Source: Deltaproteobacteria bacterium (GTDB lineage: Bacteria > Desulfobacterota > Syntrophia > Syntrophales > UBA5619). Taken from it: a stretch of DNA of 44,749 bases. Below, in pieces: positions 1 to 8,419 of this stretch (the stretch's first letter is position 1; each line of letters opens with the position of its first letter). The position numbers and the translations under genes were made by a program. Below the pieces are notes generated by a model. It ran no database searches. It was given only the letters and a program-made list of their open reading frames with translations, and had not been told where the DNA came from. Where the stretch lies: the NCBI GenBank assembly GCA_026388345.1, contig JAPLJY010000054.1, forward strand, positions 1 to 44,749, in the 5' to 3' direction.

Positions 1-45
1 CGTCCGGTGTAATAACACATGCACATCAGAATGTTCCTCAAATTA

Positions 46-477
46 TTATCCCGTTTCATTCTTCAACTTCTCCTTCTGTCTTTCCACCATTGCAGCCAGT
101 GTCGTATCCTCCAGCGTCTGCTGCATGTTTTTCGACGCCTCTCCCCAGATGTCCCGGGAGATGCAGGATGGCGACCGCTCGCAGAGGGCCGGGTTGTCCA
201 CGCAGTCCACCAGGCACAGGGAGCCTTCCAGGATCTGGAGGATCGCCTTCAGGGAGATGGCTTCCGGCGCCTTTGCCAGTACATAGCCGCCGTGCGCTCC
301 GCGCAGGGAGTTGACGAGACCTGTCGTCTTGAGCGGGTTGATCAGTTGCCAGAGGTACTTTTCGGAGATCCCCTGGCGCTCGGCGATATCCCTCAGCAGG
401 ATGGGCCCCTCCCCGTAGTGGAGAGCCAACTCCAGCATCATTCTTACGCCATATCTCCCCCTTGTCGAGAGCTTCAT
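46..477 (-). CDS. Rrf2/IscR-family transcriptional regulator
   Basis: A 143-residue protein of full family length. The N-terminal winged helix-turn-helix (about 1-80) opens with MKLSTRGRYGVRMM, the usual Rrf2 start, and contains the GAHGGYVLAK wing. Cysteines C88, C92, C99 and C105 lie where IscR carries its [2Fe-2S] ligands (C92, C98, C104 in E. coli), so it probably senses Fe-S status, redox state or cysteine supply through a cluster. An AGGG ribosome site lies 7 bases before the ATG, and a strong promoter with a candidate operator lies upstream, suggesting autoregulation. Its usual targets (isc/suf or cysteine biosynthesis genes) are not visible; they may lie beyond the left edge, downstream of it. 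Family assignment is firm, ligand and targets are inferred. Confidence 0.93.
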   Translation of the reverse strand: MKLSTRGRYGVRMMLELALHYGEGPILLRDIAERQGISEKYLWQLINPLKTTGLVNSLRGAHGGYVLAKAPEAISLKAILQILEGSLCLVDCVDNPALCERSPSCISRDIWGEASKNMQQTLEDTTLAAMVERQKEKLKNETG

Positions 478-497
478 CTGACAACCCTGTTCCTATC

Positions 498-510
498 TCT
501 ATTAAATCTA
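498..510 (-). promoter_or_regulatory. Candidate Rrf2 operator just downstream of the start site
   Basis: On the minus strand the AT-rich element TAGATTTAATAGA (510-498) carries TAGA twice, nine bases apart. It lies between the predicted transcription start and the start codon, where a bound repressor would block its own gene. Rrf2 proteins commonly repress their own transcription. The match to any specific Rrf2 motif was not tested, so this is a positional inference. Confidence 0.3.
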
Positions 511-524
511 CCGTTTTGATGGTG

Positions 525-552
525 ATTATAGCCATGAATCCCTTCATGTCAA
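525..552 (-). promoter_or_regulatory. Sigma-70 consensus promoter of the Rrf2 gene
   Basis: Read on the minus strand there is a perfect TTGACA (552-547), a 16-base spacer and a perfect TATAAT (530-525). Transcription would begin near 517, about 40 bases before the Rrf2 start codon. Both hexamers match the sigma-70 consensus exactly, so the call is strong although untested. Confidence 0.8.
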
Positions 553-828
553 GAGAAATTTTCAGCGGACAGTTTTTTCGAAAAGTTAAGTTACGCTTTG
601 GGCGGTTATTTTTTTGTGCCCATGCCACATGAGCGGGGACTATCCATAGCCAAATTCTGCCCGACTGCGGCCCTTTCGCGGATCACGGAACTGGTCTGGC
701 ATGATTCCTTCAACTACGGTATCTACTTATCAACACCCTTGACTGTACCGATAGATTGTTTGTTATTTGAGGTGACGATCTTCCGCTTTCGTTTTGGTGC
801 GAAGTCATCAATCGGACTGGATGGCGGT
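553..828. other. Intergenic stretch with no recognisable gene
   Basis: With the promoter region this makes a 351-base gap between the Rrf2 start and the kdsD stop. The longest open frame here (about 80 codons, plus strand) has an unlikely composition, no ribosome site and no family resemblance. I see no hairpin with a T-run that would serve as the kdsD terminator. Confidence 0.5.
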
Positions 829-1821
829 CTATTCGGATAGCGTGATCTTCAGGGTGCCTCCCCGGCCGAGGATGTCGTGAAGGTGGATGTAGCCCTTCAG
901 GCGGGTCGCTCCGTCGGTCACGACGAGGGTGGTGATCTCCTCTCGCTGCATATATTCGATGGCCTGCGCGACGGAGATCTCCTCATGAATCGTCTTGGGA
1001 GAGCGGGTCATGAACAAATCGATTTTCTGATTCAGGAAATTCTTCTCGCGACGGACAAGCCGGCGGACATCCCCATCGGTCAGGATGCCGAGAAGGGTCT
1101 CCATCTGATCCACAACAAGGACGAAACCTTTGTTTTCTTGGTCCATTTCGCAGATCGCCTCCAGCATGAGCGTCCCTTCATAGACACGCGGGATCTGCAT
1201 TCCGCTGATCATGACATCGCGGACCTTGGCCCGGAGCCTGGTGCCGAGGCTTCCGCCGGGATGGAATTTGAAAAAATCCTTTTCCTGAAAATTCTTCCGA
1301 TGGATCAGCGCGACGGCAAGGGCATCTCCCATCGCCAAGGCGGCCGTGGAACTCGATGTTGGTGCAAGACCGAAGGGACAGGCCTCTCTGTCCACCCCGA
1401 CATCGATCAAGATGTCACAGGCCCGAGCCAGCGTCGATGTGAGGTTTCCGGTGAAGGCGATCCGTGGTACGCCGATGACGCGGATGCTCTCGACGATCAT
1501 GTTCAGTTCGGCGGTTTCACCGCTGTGGGATATGGCGAGCAGGACGTCGTCTTTGGTCACGATCCCCAGATCCCCGTGGAGACCCTCGACGGGGTGGAGG
1601 AAAAGGGCCTGCGTCCCGGTGCTGGTCAGCGTCGCCACGATCTTCCTTCCGATGAGACCCGATTTGCCGAGCCCGGCAACGATCACGCGTCCCTTGCAGC
1701 GGTAGATCAGTTCGACCGCCTGAGAAAATTCCTCTCCCACCCGGTCAATGAGGTGAAGGATGCTTTCCGCTTCGAGCCGAAGCACTTCCCTTGCCTGTAG
1801 GATGGACTCGTCCTTTTCCAT
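829..1821 (-). CDS. kdsD: KpsF/GutQ-type arabinose-5-phosphate isomerase
   Basis: This enzyme interconverts D-ribulose 5-phosphate and D-arabinose 5-phosphate, the first step toward Kdo of lipopolysaccharide, so the organism is probably Gram-negative with LPS. The 330 residues are full family length. A SIS sugar-isomerase domain (about 40-175) includes GLGKSGLIGRK and the SHSGETAEL phosphosugar-binding motif; two CBS domains follow (about 205-325; DVMISG and FMTRSPKTI mark their starts). An AGAGG site precedes the ATG. It stands alone here rather than with other kds genes. KpsF-like capsule paralogs share this architecture, so the precise physiological role is slightly uncertain. Confidence 0.93.
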   Translation of the reverse strand: MEKDESILQAREVLRLEAESILHLIDRVGEEFSQAVELIYRCKGRVIVAGLGKSGLIGRKIVATLTSTGTQALFLHPVEGLHGDLGIVTKDDVLLAISHSGETAELNMIVESIRVIGVPRIAFTGNLTSTLARACDILIDVGVDREACPFGLAPTSSSTAALAMGDALAVALIHRKNFQEKDFFKFHPGGSLGTRLRAKVRDVMISGMQIPRVYEGTLMLEAICEMDQENKGFVLVVDQMETLLGILTDGDVRRLVRREKNFLNQKIDLFMTRSPKTIHEEISVAQAIEYMQREEITTLVVTDGATRLKGYIHLHDILGRGGTLKITLSE

Positions 1822-1947
1822 GATGTGACCTCTTGAAGCCGATTTGAACCGGCGATATCTTTTGGATTGCGTTCACTCTTTACGTGGGTGGGGAGGCTAT
1901 CAGAAATCGCCGACCGTGACAAGACGGATTTTACATGACCATCGGCA

Positions 1948-1976
1948 TTGACACCCTTTCGGCCATTCCCTATAAT
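1948..1976 (+). promoter_or_regulatory. Sigma-70 consensus promoter for the transglutaminase/ABC operon
   Basis: TTGACA at 1948-1953, a 17-base spacer and TATAAT at 1971-1976 give a fully consensus promoter. Transcription would start near 1983, leaving a leader of about 165 bases that contains the palindromic repeat before the ATG at 2149. Confidence 0.75.
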
Positions 1977-2042
1977 CCATCCGAAAAATCCGGATATCAG
2001 GCGGAAGTTGATTTAATTACTCCGGCAACAATATATGTCAAA

Positions 2043-2110
2043 GTCGTCATTCCCGCGAAAGCGGGAATCCAGAACAGGACCGGATGCCGGATCAAGTACG
2101 GCATGACATT
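2043..2110. repeat. Palindromic intergenic repeat (REP-like), two hairpins
   Basis: The first hairpin pairs ATTCCCGC (2049-2056) with GCGGGAAT (2061-2068) across a GAAA loop. The second pairs ATGCCG (2084-2089) with CGGCAT (2099-2104). The ends GTCAT (2046-2050) and ATGAC (2103-2107) also pair, closing the whole element. The wording (GTCATTCCCGCGAAAGCGGG) matches a repeat class I recognise as frequent between genes in many deltaproteobacteria and other proteobacteria. No second full copy is visible in this window. Confidence 0.7.
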
Positions 2111-2148
2111 TTATATGTTAGAGTGCCGGAGTAATAAGGCGGCGGACA

Positions 2149-3636
2149 ATGGCAAGAATGAAAAACCATTGGCACAGGTATGCCGGAGGGGCAGCGATCC
2201 TCCTCTTCGGCGTCCTTTTGATCTTTCGCCTGGGGATTCCGGGGAATCTTCTTTCGGGGGGAGGGGAGACGGTTACTCCGATTCAGACGGGCGTTCCCGA
2301 GGGGGATGCCTGGATGAATATCACCCAAGGCGGCCGGAAGATCGGCTACGCGCAGCGGACCTACGCCAGAACGGAAGACGGGTTTCGCTTTTCCGAAAAT
2401 ATCTTCATGCGGATCAATACGATGGGAATTGTCCAGCCCCTGACGGTCCGGACGATGGCGGAGCTGAAACCTGACCGGACGCTCTTAAACTTTCAATTCG
2501 ACCTGGGGTCGAATCTTTTCAAGTTCACGGTCCGGGGTACGGTAGCAGGGAAGAAGCTGACCGTGCGCATCGGTGGGCCGGGCGAGGAAAAGCTCAGCGT
2601 CATCGCACTTCCGGAACAGCCCTATCTGGGCGGGAGTATTCTGGAATCGGTGGGGGCGGCGGGACTCAAGACGGGGGAGGGGAGGACGTTTCCGGTCTTC
2701 GATCCGGCATCGCTCGGGCAGAGGCCGGTGCGTGTGACCCTCCTTGGTGAAGAACCCCTGACGATCATGGGAAAAAGCCTGCAGGCCAGAAAACTGTCGG
2801 TGGATTTTATGGGAATGAAACAAATTGCCTGGATCGACCCGGAAGGATCGGTGCTCCGGGAAGAGGGGATACTGGGAATCGCTCTGGAGCGGGTCACGCC
2901 GGAGGAGGCATTGGCGGGGCTTGAAGGCGCGGTCAGCACGGATCTGACAGAGATCGCCGCCATCCCCTCGTCGAAACCTATTGCCGATGCCGCATCCTTG
3001 AAGATCCTGAAGATCCGCCTGGAAGGTCTCCCGGAGGGTTCTTTCTCTCTCGACGGCGGCCGTCAGGGCTATCGGAACGGTGTGTTGACGATCCGCCGCG
3101 AATTCCCTTCCGATCCTTCAGTCCGTGCGGGAGCCGCCGCCTGGGAACTCGCGGCGTTTCTCAAACCCACGCCCTTTATTCAATCGGATCACCCGAAGAT
3201 CCGGCAGAAAGTGGCCGAAATTATCGCACCTGGCGATATGCCGGATGTGAAGGCGAGAAAAATTGTGGCCTGGGTCTATGAGAACCTGGAGAAACGACCT
3301 GTCCTTTCCGTTCCGAATGCGCTGGAGACGCTGGAAAACCGGATCGGAGACTGCAACGAGCATGCCGTCCTCCTGGCGGCTTTGGCGCGGGCTGCCGGGC
3401 TGCCCGCCGATGTGGAGGCGGGGGTGGTGTATATGCGCGGCCGTTTCTTTTATCATGCGTGGAACGTCATCTACCTTCAGGACCGGGGCGGTTGGGTGAC
3501 GGCCGACGCCGTCCTGGGACAGATGCCGGCGGACGTGACGCACATCCGTTTTGTCCGCGGGGAGGCCGACCGCCAGCTCGATCTGGTGGGGCTGATCGGC
3601 AGGTTGAAGCTGGATATTCTGGAGATGGAGCGATGA
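2149..3636 (+). CDS. Membrane-anchored transglutaminase-like protein
   Basis: A 495-residue protein with one N-terminal membrane segment (about 11-28), a long extracytoplasmic region and a C-terminal transglutaminase-like domain (about 340-470). The cysteine-protease triad is visible: C402 in GDCNEH, H436 in FYHAWN and D453 in TADAVLG. Domains of this type act as proteases or amidases more often than as crosslinkers. It overlaps the following ABC ATPase gene by four bases (ATGA), so the three genes 2149-6052 form one operon; the protein may process or modify something handled by the exporter. The ribosome site is weak and a start at 2158 is possible. Domain call firm, substrate unknown. Confidence 0.85.
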   Translation: MARMKNHWHRYAGGAAILLFGVLLIFRLGIPGNLLSGGGETVTPIQTGVPEGDAWMNITQGGRKIGYAQRTYARTEDGFRFSENIFMRINTMGIVQPLTVRTMAELKPDRTLLNFQFDLGSNLFKFTVRGTVAGKKLTVRIGGPGEEKLSVIALPEQPYLGGSILESVGAAGLKTGEGRTFPVFDPASLGQRPVRVTLLGEEPLTIMGKSLQARKLSVDFMGMKQIAWIDPEGSVLREEGILGIALERVTPEEALAGLEGAVSTDLTEIAAIPSSKPIADAASLKILKIRLEGLPEGSFSLDGGRQGYRNGVLTIRREFPSDPSVRAGAAAWELAAFLKPTPFIQSDHPKIRQKVAEIIAPGDMPDVKARKIVAWVYENLEKRPVLSVPNALETLENRIGDCNEHAVLLAALARAAGLPADVEAGVVYMRGRFFYHAWNVIYLQDRGGWVTADAVLGQMPADVTHIRFVRGEADRQLDLVGLIGRLKLDILEMER

Positions 3637-4364
3637 TCAAACTGACGAACCTGACCAAACAGTACGGGCGCACCCTGGCGGTAGACCACCTGGACCTTTC
3701 CGTTGCGAAGGGGGAGATCTTCGGTTTCATCGGACCCAACGGCGCCGGAAAAACCACGACGATCCGGATGATGGCGGGCGTCCTGGGGCCGACGGAGGGG
3801 ACGGTTCGGATCGACGGGATCCCCATGGCGGCGGATCCGGAGGCGGCCAAGCGAATCATCGGTTTCATTCCGGACCGGCCCTTCCTCTACGAGAAGCTGA
3901 CCGGCATGGAATTCCTGCGTTTTATCGCCGATCTTTACGGTTTCGGTGACGGGGTCTTCCGGGAGAGGGCCGAGGGACTGCTGATCCAGTTTTCCCTCTA
4001 CGACTGGGCCGATCACCTGATCGAGGCCTACTCCCACGGGATGAAACAGAGGTTGATCATAGCTTCGGCCCTGCTGCACGAGCCCCGGGTGATCATCGTG
4101 GATGAACCCATGGTCGGGCTCGATCCGGCTGGGATCCGGATGGTCAAGGACCTTCTCCGCGAACTGGCCCGGAAAGGAACGACGATTTTCATGTCCACCC
4201 ATACGCTGGAAATCGCGCAAGACCTCTGTGACCGGATCGGTGTCATCCACCGGGGACGACTGGTCGCGCTTGGAACCACGGGCGACTTGCGGGGAACGGC
4301 AAGCCTCCAGGAAGGGGATCTGGAGGAGGTGTTCCTCCGGCTGACCGGAAAGGAGACGCCGTGA
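3633..4364 (+). CDS. ABC transporter ATP-binding protein
   Basis: A 243-residue nucleotide-binding subunit of the ABC-2 exporter type. Walker A is GPNGAGKT (34-41), the signature loop is SHGMKQR, and Walker B is VIIVDEP followed by MVGLDPAG and the switch histidine in STHTLE. The start ATG overlaps the stop of the transglutaminase gene, and the end overlaps the permease start, so all three are translationally coupled. It powers the membrane protein encoded next. The transported substrate cannot be told from sequence. Confidence 0.93.
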   Translation: MIKLTNLTKQYGRTLAVDHLDLSVAKGEIFGFIGPNGAGKTTTIRMMAGVLGPTEGTVRIDGIPMAADPEAAKRIIGFIPDRPFLYEKLTGMEFLRFIADLYGFGDGVFRERAEGLLIQFSLYDWADHLIEAYSHGMKQRLIIASALLHEPRVIIVDEPMVGLDPAGIRMVKDLLRELARKGTTIFMSTHTLEIAQDLCDRIGVIHRGRLVALGTTGDLRGTASLQEGDLEEVFLRLTGKETP

Positions 4365-6052
4365 ACGAGCTCATCGCACTGCTCCGGCCCCGGCTGCTCT
4401 CCTTCAAGAACGGGAGCGCATCCCGGAGCGCCGGAAATCGACGGATCCGTTATCTTCTCTTTGCCGTGATCGGTCTTGCCTTCTGGATCGGGGCCTTCCT
4501 GATGCTCTACCGGGTTCTCCACTATTTTCAGGGAATTGAGGAGTTCGGCGACGTGCTGGCCCGGAAGCTCCTCTCAATGGTTCTTTTGACCTTTTTTTCG
4601 CTTCTCGTATTCAGCAGCGTCATCGCCTCCCTCTCCAAGCTCTACCTCAGCCGGGACCTGCTGCTGGTCCATTCGCTTCCGGTATCGGCGGGGAAGATCT
4701 TCCTCGCGCGCTGGCTGGAAAGCACGGCGGACAGCTCCTGGATGGTGATCCTCTTCAGCATGCCCGGGTTTCTCTCGTCCGGGATCGTTTACCAGGCGGG
4801 GCCGTTCTTCTACTGGGCGGCGGGGATGGCGCTCATCCCGCTTTGCCTGATTGCCTCCGCCCTCAGCGCGCTTGCGGTCGTCGTTGCGGCCGTCCTTCTT
4901 CCGGCAGGGCGGATCAGAACGGTATTCGTCTTCTTCGGTCTGCTGCTGATCGTTGCACTCATCGTCGCATTCCGCCTCATGCGGCCGGAGAGGCTGGTCA
5001 ATCCGGAGACCTTTGCCACGCTGGTCCTCTATCTGCGGGAGATGGGAACGCCCGGCTCACCGCTGCTTCCCTCCACCTGGGCCTTTGACAGCCTCAATGC
5101 GGCACTTTCGGGTCGAAAGGGCGAGGCCTTGTTTCATCTCTCCCTTGCCTGGAGCTTTGCGGCGGCACTCGCCTTCGTCGTGACATGGGTGGCGGGGGCG
5201 TTCTATTTCAAGGGCTACACGAAGGCGCAGACCACGGCGGAGAAGCTCTTTCCCCACAAGAATGGCCCGCGCGTAAAACGCTATCCTTTTATCGAGAAGC
5301 TCTCCGGGCCGGCATGGGCATTTGCCGTCAAGGAGTTCCGGACCTTCTTCCGGGACCAGACCCAGTGGCCGCAGCTCTTTCTGATCGCGGCGCTGATTGT
5401 GATCTACCTCTATAACTTTTCGGTTCTGCCGCTGGGACAATCAAAGATGAAGACGATCTACCTGCAAAATATCTTTTCTTTCCTGAATATGGGGCTTGCC
5501 GCCTTCGTCCTGACGGCGATCGCCGCCCGGTTCGTCTATCCAGCGGTCAGCTTCGAAGGGGATGCCTTCTGGATCGTCCGGGCGGCGCCCATCTCGCTTC
5601 GGACCTTTCTCTGGGTCAAATTTGCCGTCTATTATCTTCCCCTGCTCATCCTCGCGGAGATCCTCATCGTGAGTTCCAACGTCCTTCTTCAGGTCACACC
5701 GTTCATGATGGCGCTGTCGGTCGTCACGGTCTTTCTGATGGTGCCGGGCGTGGTTGCCTTGGGGGTAGGTCTCGGTGCGGCCTATCCCGACTTCCAGTCC
5801 GAGAACCCTGCCCAGTCGGTCACCAGCTTCGGGGGGTTGCTGTTCATGCTCCTTGCAGCCGGTTTCATCGCTTTGGTGATCGTTCTCGAAGCGGGACCGG
5901 TCTATCAGGTCTTCATGGCGGACTTCCACGGGAGAAGCCTCTCCGGCCTGCAGTGGATATGGCTGGTCGGTTCGTTTGCCCTCGTCCTGCTCCTCTGCAT
6001 CCTCGCCGTGGCCCTTCCCATGCGTCTCGGCGAACGGCGTCTCCGGGATTAG
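4361..6052 (+). CDS. ABC-type exporter, integral membrane subunit
   Basis: A 563-residue very hydrophobic protein with roughly a dozen predicted membrane segments, including one near residues 27-50, pairs around 70-90 and 125-200, and a cluster over the C-terminal third. It begins with GTG overlapping the ATPase stop (GTGA) and has an AAGGAG site about 6 bases upstream. It resembles large ABC-2-type permeases that act as a single polypeptide with one ATPase. Together with the transglutaminase-like protein it makes a three-gene export or processing operon. Specific function unknown. Confidence 0.85.
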   Translation: MNELIALLRPRLLSFKNGSASRSAGNRRIRYLLFAVIGLAFWIGAFLMLYRVLHYFQGIEEFGDVLARKLLSMVLLTFFSLLVFSSVIASLSKLYLSRDLLLVHSLPVSAGKIFLARWLESTADSSWMVILFSMPGFLSSGIVYQAGPFFYWAAGMALIPLCLIASALSALAVVVAAVLLPAGRIRTVFVFFGLLLIVALIVAFRLMRPERLVNPETFATLVLYLREMGTPGSPLLPSTWAFDSLNAALSGRKGEALFHLSLAWSFAAALAFVVTWVAGAFYFKGYTKAQTTAEKLFPHKNGPRVKRYPFIEKLSGPAWAFAVKEFRTFFRDQTQWPQLFLIAALIVIYLYNFSVLPLGQSKMKTIYLQNIFSFLNMGLAAFVLTAIAARFVYPAVSFEGDAFWIVRAAPISLRTFLWVKFAVYYLPLLILAEILIVSSNVLLQVTPFMMALSVVTVFLMVPGVVALGVGLGAAYPDFQSENPAQSVTSFGGLLFMLLAAGFIALVIVLEAGPVYQVFMADFHGRSLSGLQWIWLVGSFALVLLLCILAVALPMRLGERRLRD

Positions 6053-6085
6053 GGCTTCCGATTATTTGACCTTGAAAGAAATGGC

Positions 6086-7354
6086 TCATTTCCGTTCGGA
6101 AAGAGTTTTGCTTTTCCTGATGGTTTCAACTGTGAAGCAGTAGAGCACCGAGGTGAACACAAGGCACGCGGTACAGAAAAAAAACGCCGCCCTGAAGGCG
6201 GGAGCACCCAACGATTCACCGGGATACAGGTATTGCATGAGGTTGCCCAGTCCTTGAAGAAATACGGCAACTCCCACCATGGTAAAGAAATTGACCCCGG
6301 TCATGACCGTTCCGGCGAGTTCAACGGGCATCCTTTCCTTGATGTGTGCATACACGATCTGTCCGGAGCTGGTAAAAAAGCCGAAACCAAAAAAGAGTAC
6401 CGACAAAACAGTCAGGTTGGCGCCCTGAGGAAGGCAGGCCAGGATGGCAAGAACCAAGCCCATGCCGCTCAATCCCGCAATAATCACCCCTTTTCGAGTT
6501 TTGAATAAAGAGTCGGAAAACCAACCGCAGACCGGACTGCCTATAATCATGCCGACACCCATCAAAAGCAGCATGTTGCCGGTTGCCACCGCTGAAATCC
6601 CGATCACCGTCATCAGATAAGGACCGGCCCACAGGGCTTGCACCGCAGCGAATATTCCGTACCGGCAGAAGGTTGTTAGCGAAATGATCCAGTAGTCCTT
6701 TTCTCTTATCAGGTTAAGGACGTTCGCCAGGATTTCCCGCAAGTCGGTAGAAACGGCTTGGGGAATTTCGCCGTAACCAGGGTCTTTCGGCCGATCCTTG
6801 ACCACGACGAAAAACATCATTGTCAACAGAAGGTTGATTCCGGAAAAGACCATAAAGGTCATTCGCCATCCGATGGACTGGACCATCAATACCAGGGGGG
6901 TTGCCGCAGTCATGTTGCCCAAGGTTCCGAAAGAAAGCACCAGGGCCGACATCGTGGCAAACCTCAGCGGTCCGAACCATAAGGTGATCAGCTTTAGAGT
7001 CCCCATCAGATTACAGGCCATCCCGGCGCCGAGGAGAAGTCTCCCGACGACAAGCGCTCCGATCGAATCCCCGCAAGCAAAAACCAATGCGCCGGCCACT
7101 CCCAAAAGCGACAGTACGGTCATGGCAATCCTCGGTCCAATCGCATCGAGGTACATGCTGATGGGAATCTGCATGATGGCGAAAGTATAGAAAAATGAAG
7201 CGGAAATGAGGCTGAGCCCGCGGGTATCGAGTCCGAGATCCGAGATCAGGTTAGGTGTTATAACCGCAATCGAGGCCCGGTAAAACTGAGAGAGCACGAA
7301 CAACAAACAGGCCATGAAGAAGATCGCCCAGCGGCGAGATATGGCGAATTTCAT
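6086..7354 (-). CDS. Major facilitator superfamily transporter
   Basis: A 422-residue protein with twelve predicted membrane helices in the MFS pattern. The first helix is followed by a loop and the family-type motif around YLDAIGPRIAM (residues about 67-77), and a central charged loop (VVVKDRPKDPGYG) separates the two six-helix halves. AAAGGA precedes the ATG by 5 bases. It is convergent with the exporter operon and stands alone or with the next minus-strand gene. It resembles anion or sugar-acid type MFS carriers; the substrate is not determinable. Confidence 0.88.
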   Translation of the reverse strand: MKFAISRRWAIFFMACLLFVLSQFYRASIAVITPNLISDLGLDTRGLSLISASFFYTFAIMQIPISMYLDAIGPRIAMTVLSLLGVAGALVFACGDSIGALVVGRLLLGAGMACNLMGTLKLITLWFGPLRFATMSALVLSFGTLGNMTAATPLVLMVQSIGWRMTFMVFSGINLLLTMMFFVVVKDRPKDPGYGEIPQAVSTDLREILANVLNLIREKDYWIISLTTFCRYGIFAAVQALWAGPYLMTVIGISAVATGNMLLLMGVGMIIGSPVCGWFSDSLFKTRKGVIIAGLSGMGLVLAILACLPQGANLTVLSVLFFGFGFFTSSGQIVYAHIKERMPVELAGTVMTGVNFFTMVGVAVFLQGLGNLMQYLYPGESLGAPAFRAAFFFCTACLVFTSVLYCFTVETIRKSKTLSERK

Positions 7355-7453
7355 GAGATTCCTTTCCCGGCTTGGCCTTCAGAGTCATCTTCTGGTCCAG
7401 TCTCCTGCCGTTCACGGTGCGGCCATACCCCAGGGATCTTCAGTTGCAACGAC

Positions 7454-8419
7454 TCAAACGGGATTCATGTTGATATGGCTTAACAGCGGAAAATGGTCTG
7501 AAGGGTAACACTTTTTCCATCTCAGTTGAATAATTTTTGCGTCCTGGACGCTGACAGAAGAGGGGACAAAAATATAATCCAGCCTGAACCGGAAAAAAAA
7601 TCTGCGAAACCCATGGAAGGTAGCGACATTTCGATGATTTGGATATCGTACCTTGAAGGTATCCATTAACGGTTCGGGATTCAATATGTTATCTTGTTTT
7701 TTGATTTTTAAGAGACTTTTACCTTTTATATATTGTATGGGCGAACTCCTTTCTCTGGCGTTAAAATCACCTGTCAGTACAAAAGGGTCCGGAGAAGGCC
7801 GCGTATGAATGCGCTGGGTCAAAAAAACCACGCTTTTTTTTCGCGAGCGCAGGGATATATGATCCAGATGGATATTGTAGAAATAAAAAGCCTGACGGGA
7901 GTCCTTTTCAATGAACCGCGCCCAGGTACAGGTTCGAGGGATGATGTTCCCCCACCCCTTTGACCCCGGGATATCGGGTGTGTCTGAAAACCAAAAGGTG
8001 CCCTCCGCAGACGGAACGAACCGCGCTGCATCATAGAAAATGGCATTGTGCAGTCCGTTGCTTCCGCCCAAATTTCCAATGCCGACCATCTCATATCCGG
8101 GGAGCATCGTGCGGATTTCAGAGATTTGAAAATCCAGTGCCTCCTGCAGCCCCAAGACATCCGGGCGATAATGGTTCAAGATCTCGTGCACCCGGCTGCA
8201 ACGAAATATCCAGTGATTCTTTCCATCTTTCGCTGTTCCACGCCGGATGTTGAAACTCATGATGTTTAAATTCAAGCCCGTATTGGGCGTCGAATGAGAA
8301 AAAGAATCCATTTTGGCTTTTGGAGTTCTTCGTTGCGGATTGAAACCCCAAAACCGAAATATCGGCCGACACATTTGAGTTACTGATTTTTTGGTGAATT
8401 TAAACCCCTTCGTTTTCAT
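7454..8419 (-). CDS. Endonuclease/exonuclease/phosphatase-fold protein
   Basis: Up to 321 residues with the EEP fold of DNase I, exonuclease III and sphingomyelinase. Visible motifs are MSFNIRRG at the first strand, VLGLQEA with the metal-binding Glu, HLDH, LTGDFNA with the catalytic Asp/Asn pair, and the terminal SDHFPL with the Asp-His. All active-site positions are present, so a Mg-dependent phosphodiesterase is expected, on nucleic acid or lipid. The first about 50 residues are not part of the domain, and the SD-like AAGGA directly abuts the first ATG. A later start, at the codon for MDSFSH or at MSFNIRR itself, is therefore possible. No signal peptide is obvious. Confidence 0.82.
   Translation of the reverse strand: MKTKGFKFTKKSVTQMCRPIFRFWGFNPQRRTPKAKMDSFSHSTPNTGLNLNIMSFNIRRGTAKDGKNHWIFRCSRVHEILNHYRPDVLGLQEALDFQISEIRTMLPGYEMVGIGNLGGSNGLHNAIFYDAARFVPSAEGTFWFSDTPDIPGSKGWGNIIPRTCTWARFIEKDSRQAFYFYNIHLDHISLRSRKKSVVFLTQRIHTRPSPDPFVLTGDFNARERSSPIQYIKGKSLLKIKKQDNILNPEPLMDTFKVRYPNHRNVATFHGFRRFFFRFRLDYIFVPSSVSVQDAKIIQLRWKKCYPSDHFPLLSHINMNPV

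Larger units (their letters stand above)
1822..2148. other. 327-base divergent gap with promoter and repeat
   Basis: Lies between kdsD (minus) and the transglutaminase operon (plus). It holds a consensus promoter at 1948-1976 and a palindromic repeat at 2043-2110, both listed separately. No convincing open frame. A kdsD promoter should lie in its left part, but I could not pick one out. Confidence 0.6.

Noticed and set aside
598..840. 80-codon open frame between the Rrf2 gene and kdsD
   Set aside because: Overlaps the end of kdsD on the other strand, with no start signal or family resemblance.
2043..2110. CRISPR-like or riboswitch interpretation of the hairpin element
   Set aside because: Single copy, no spacers, and no conserved aptamer core. 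The wording fits a known class of dispersed palindromic repeat.
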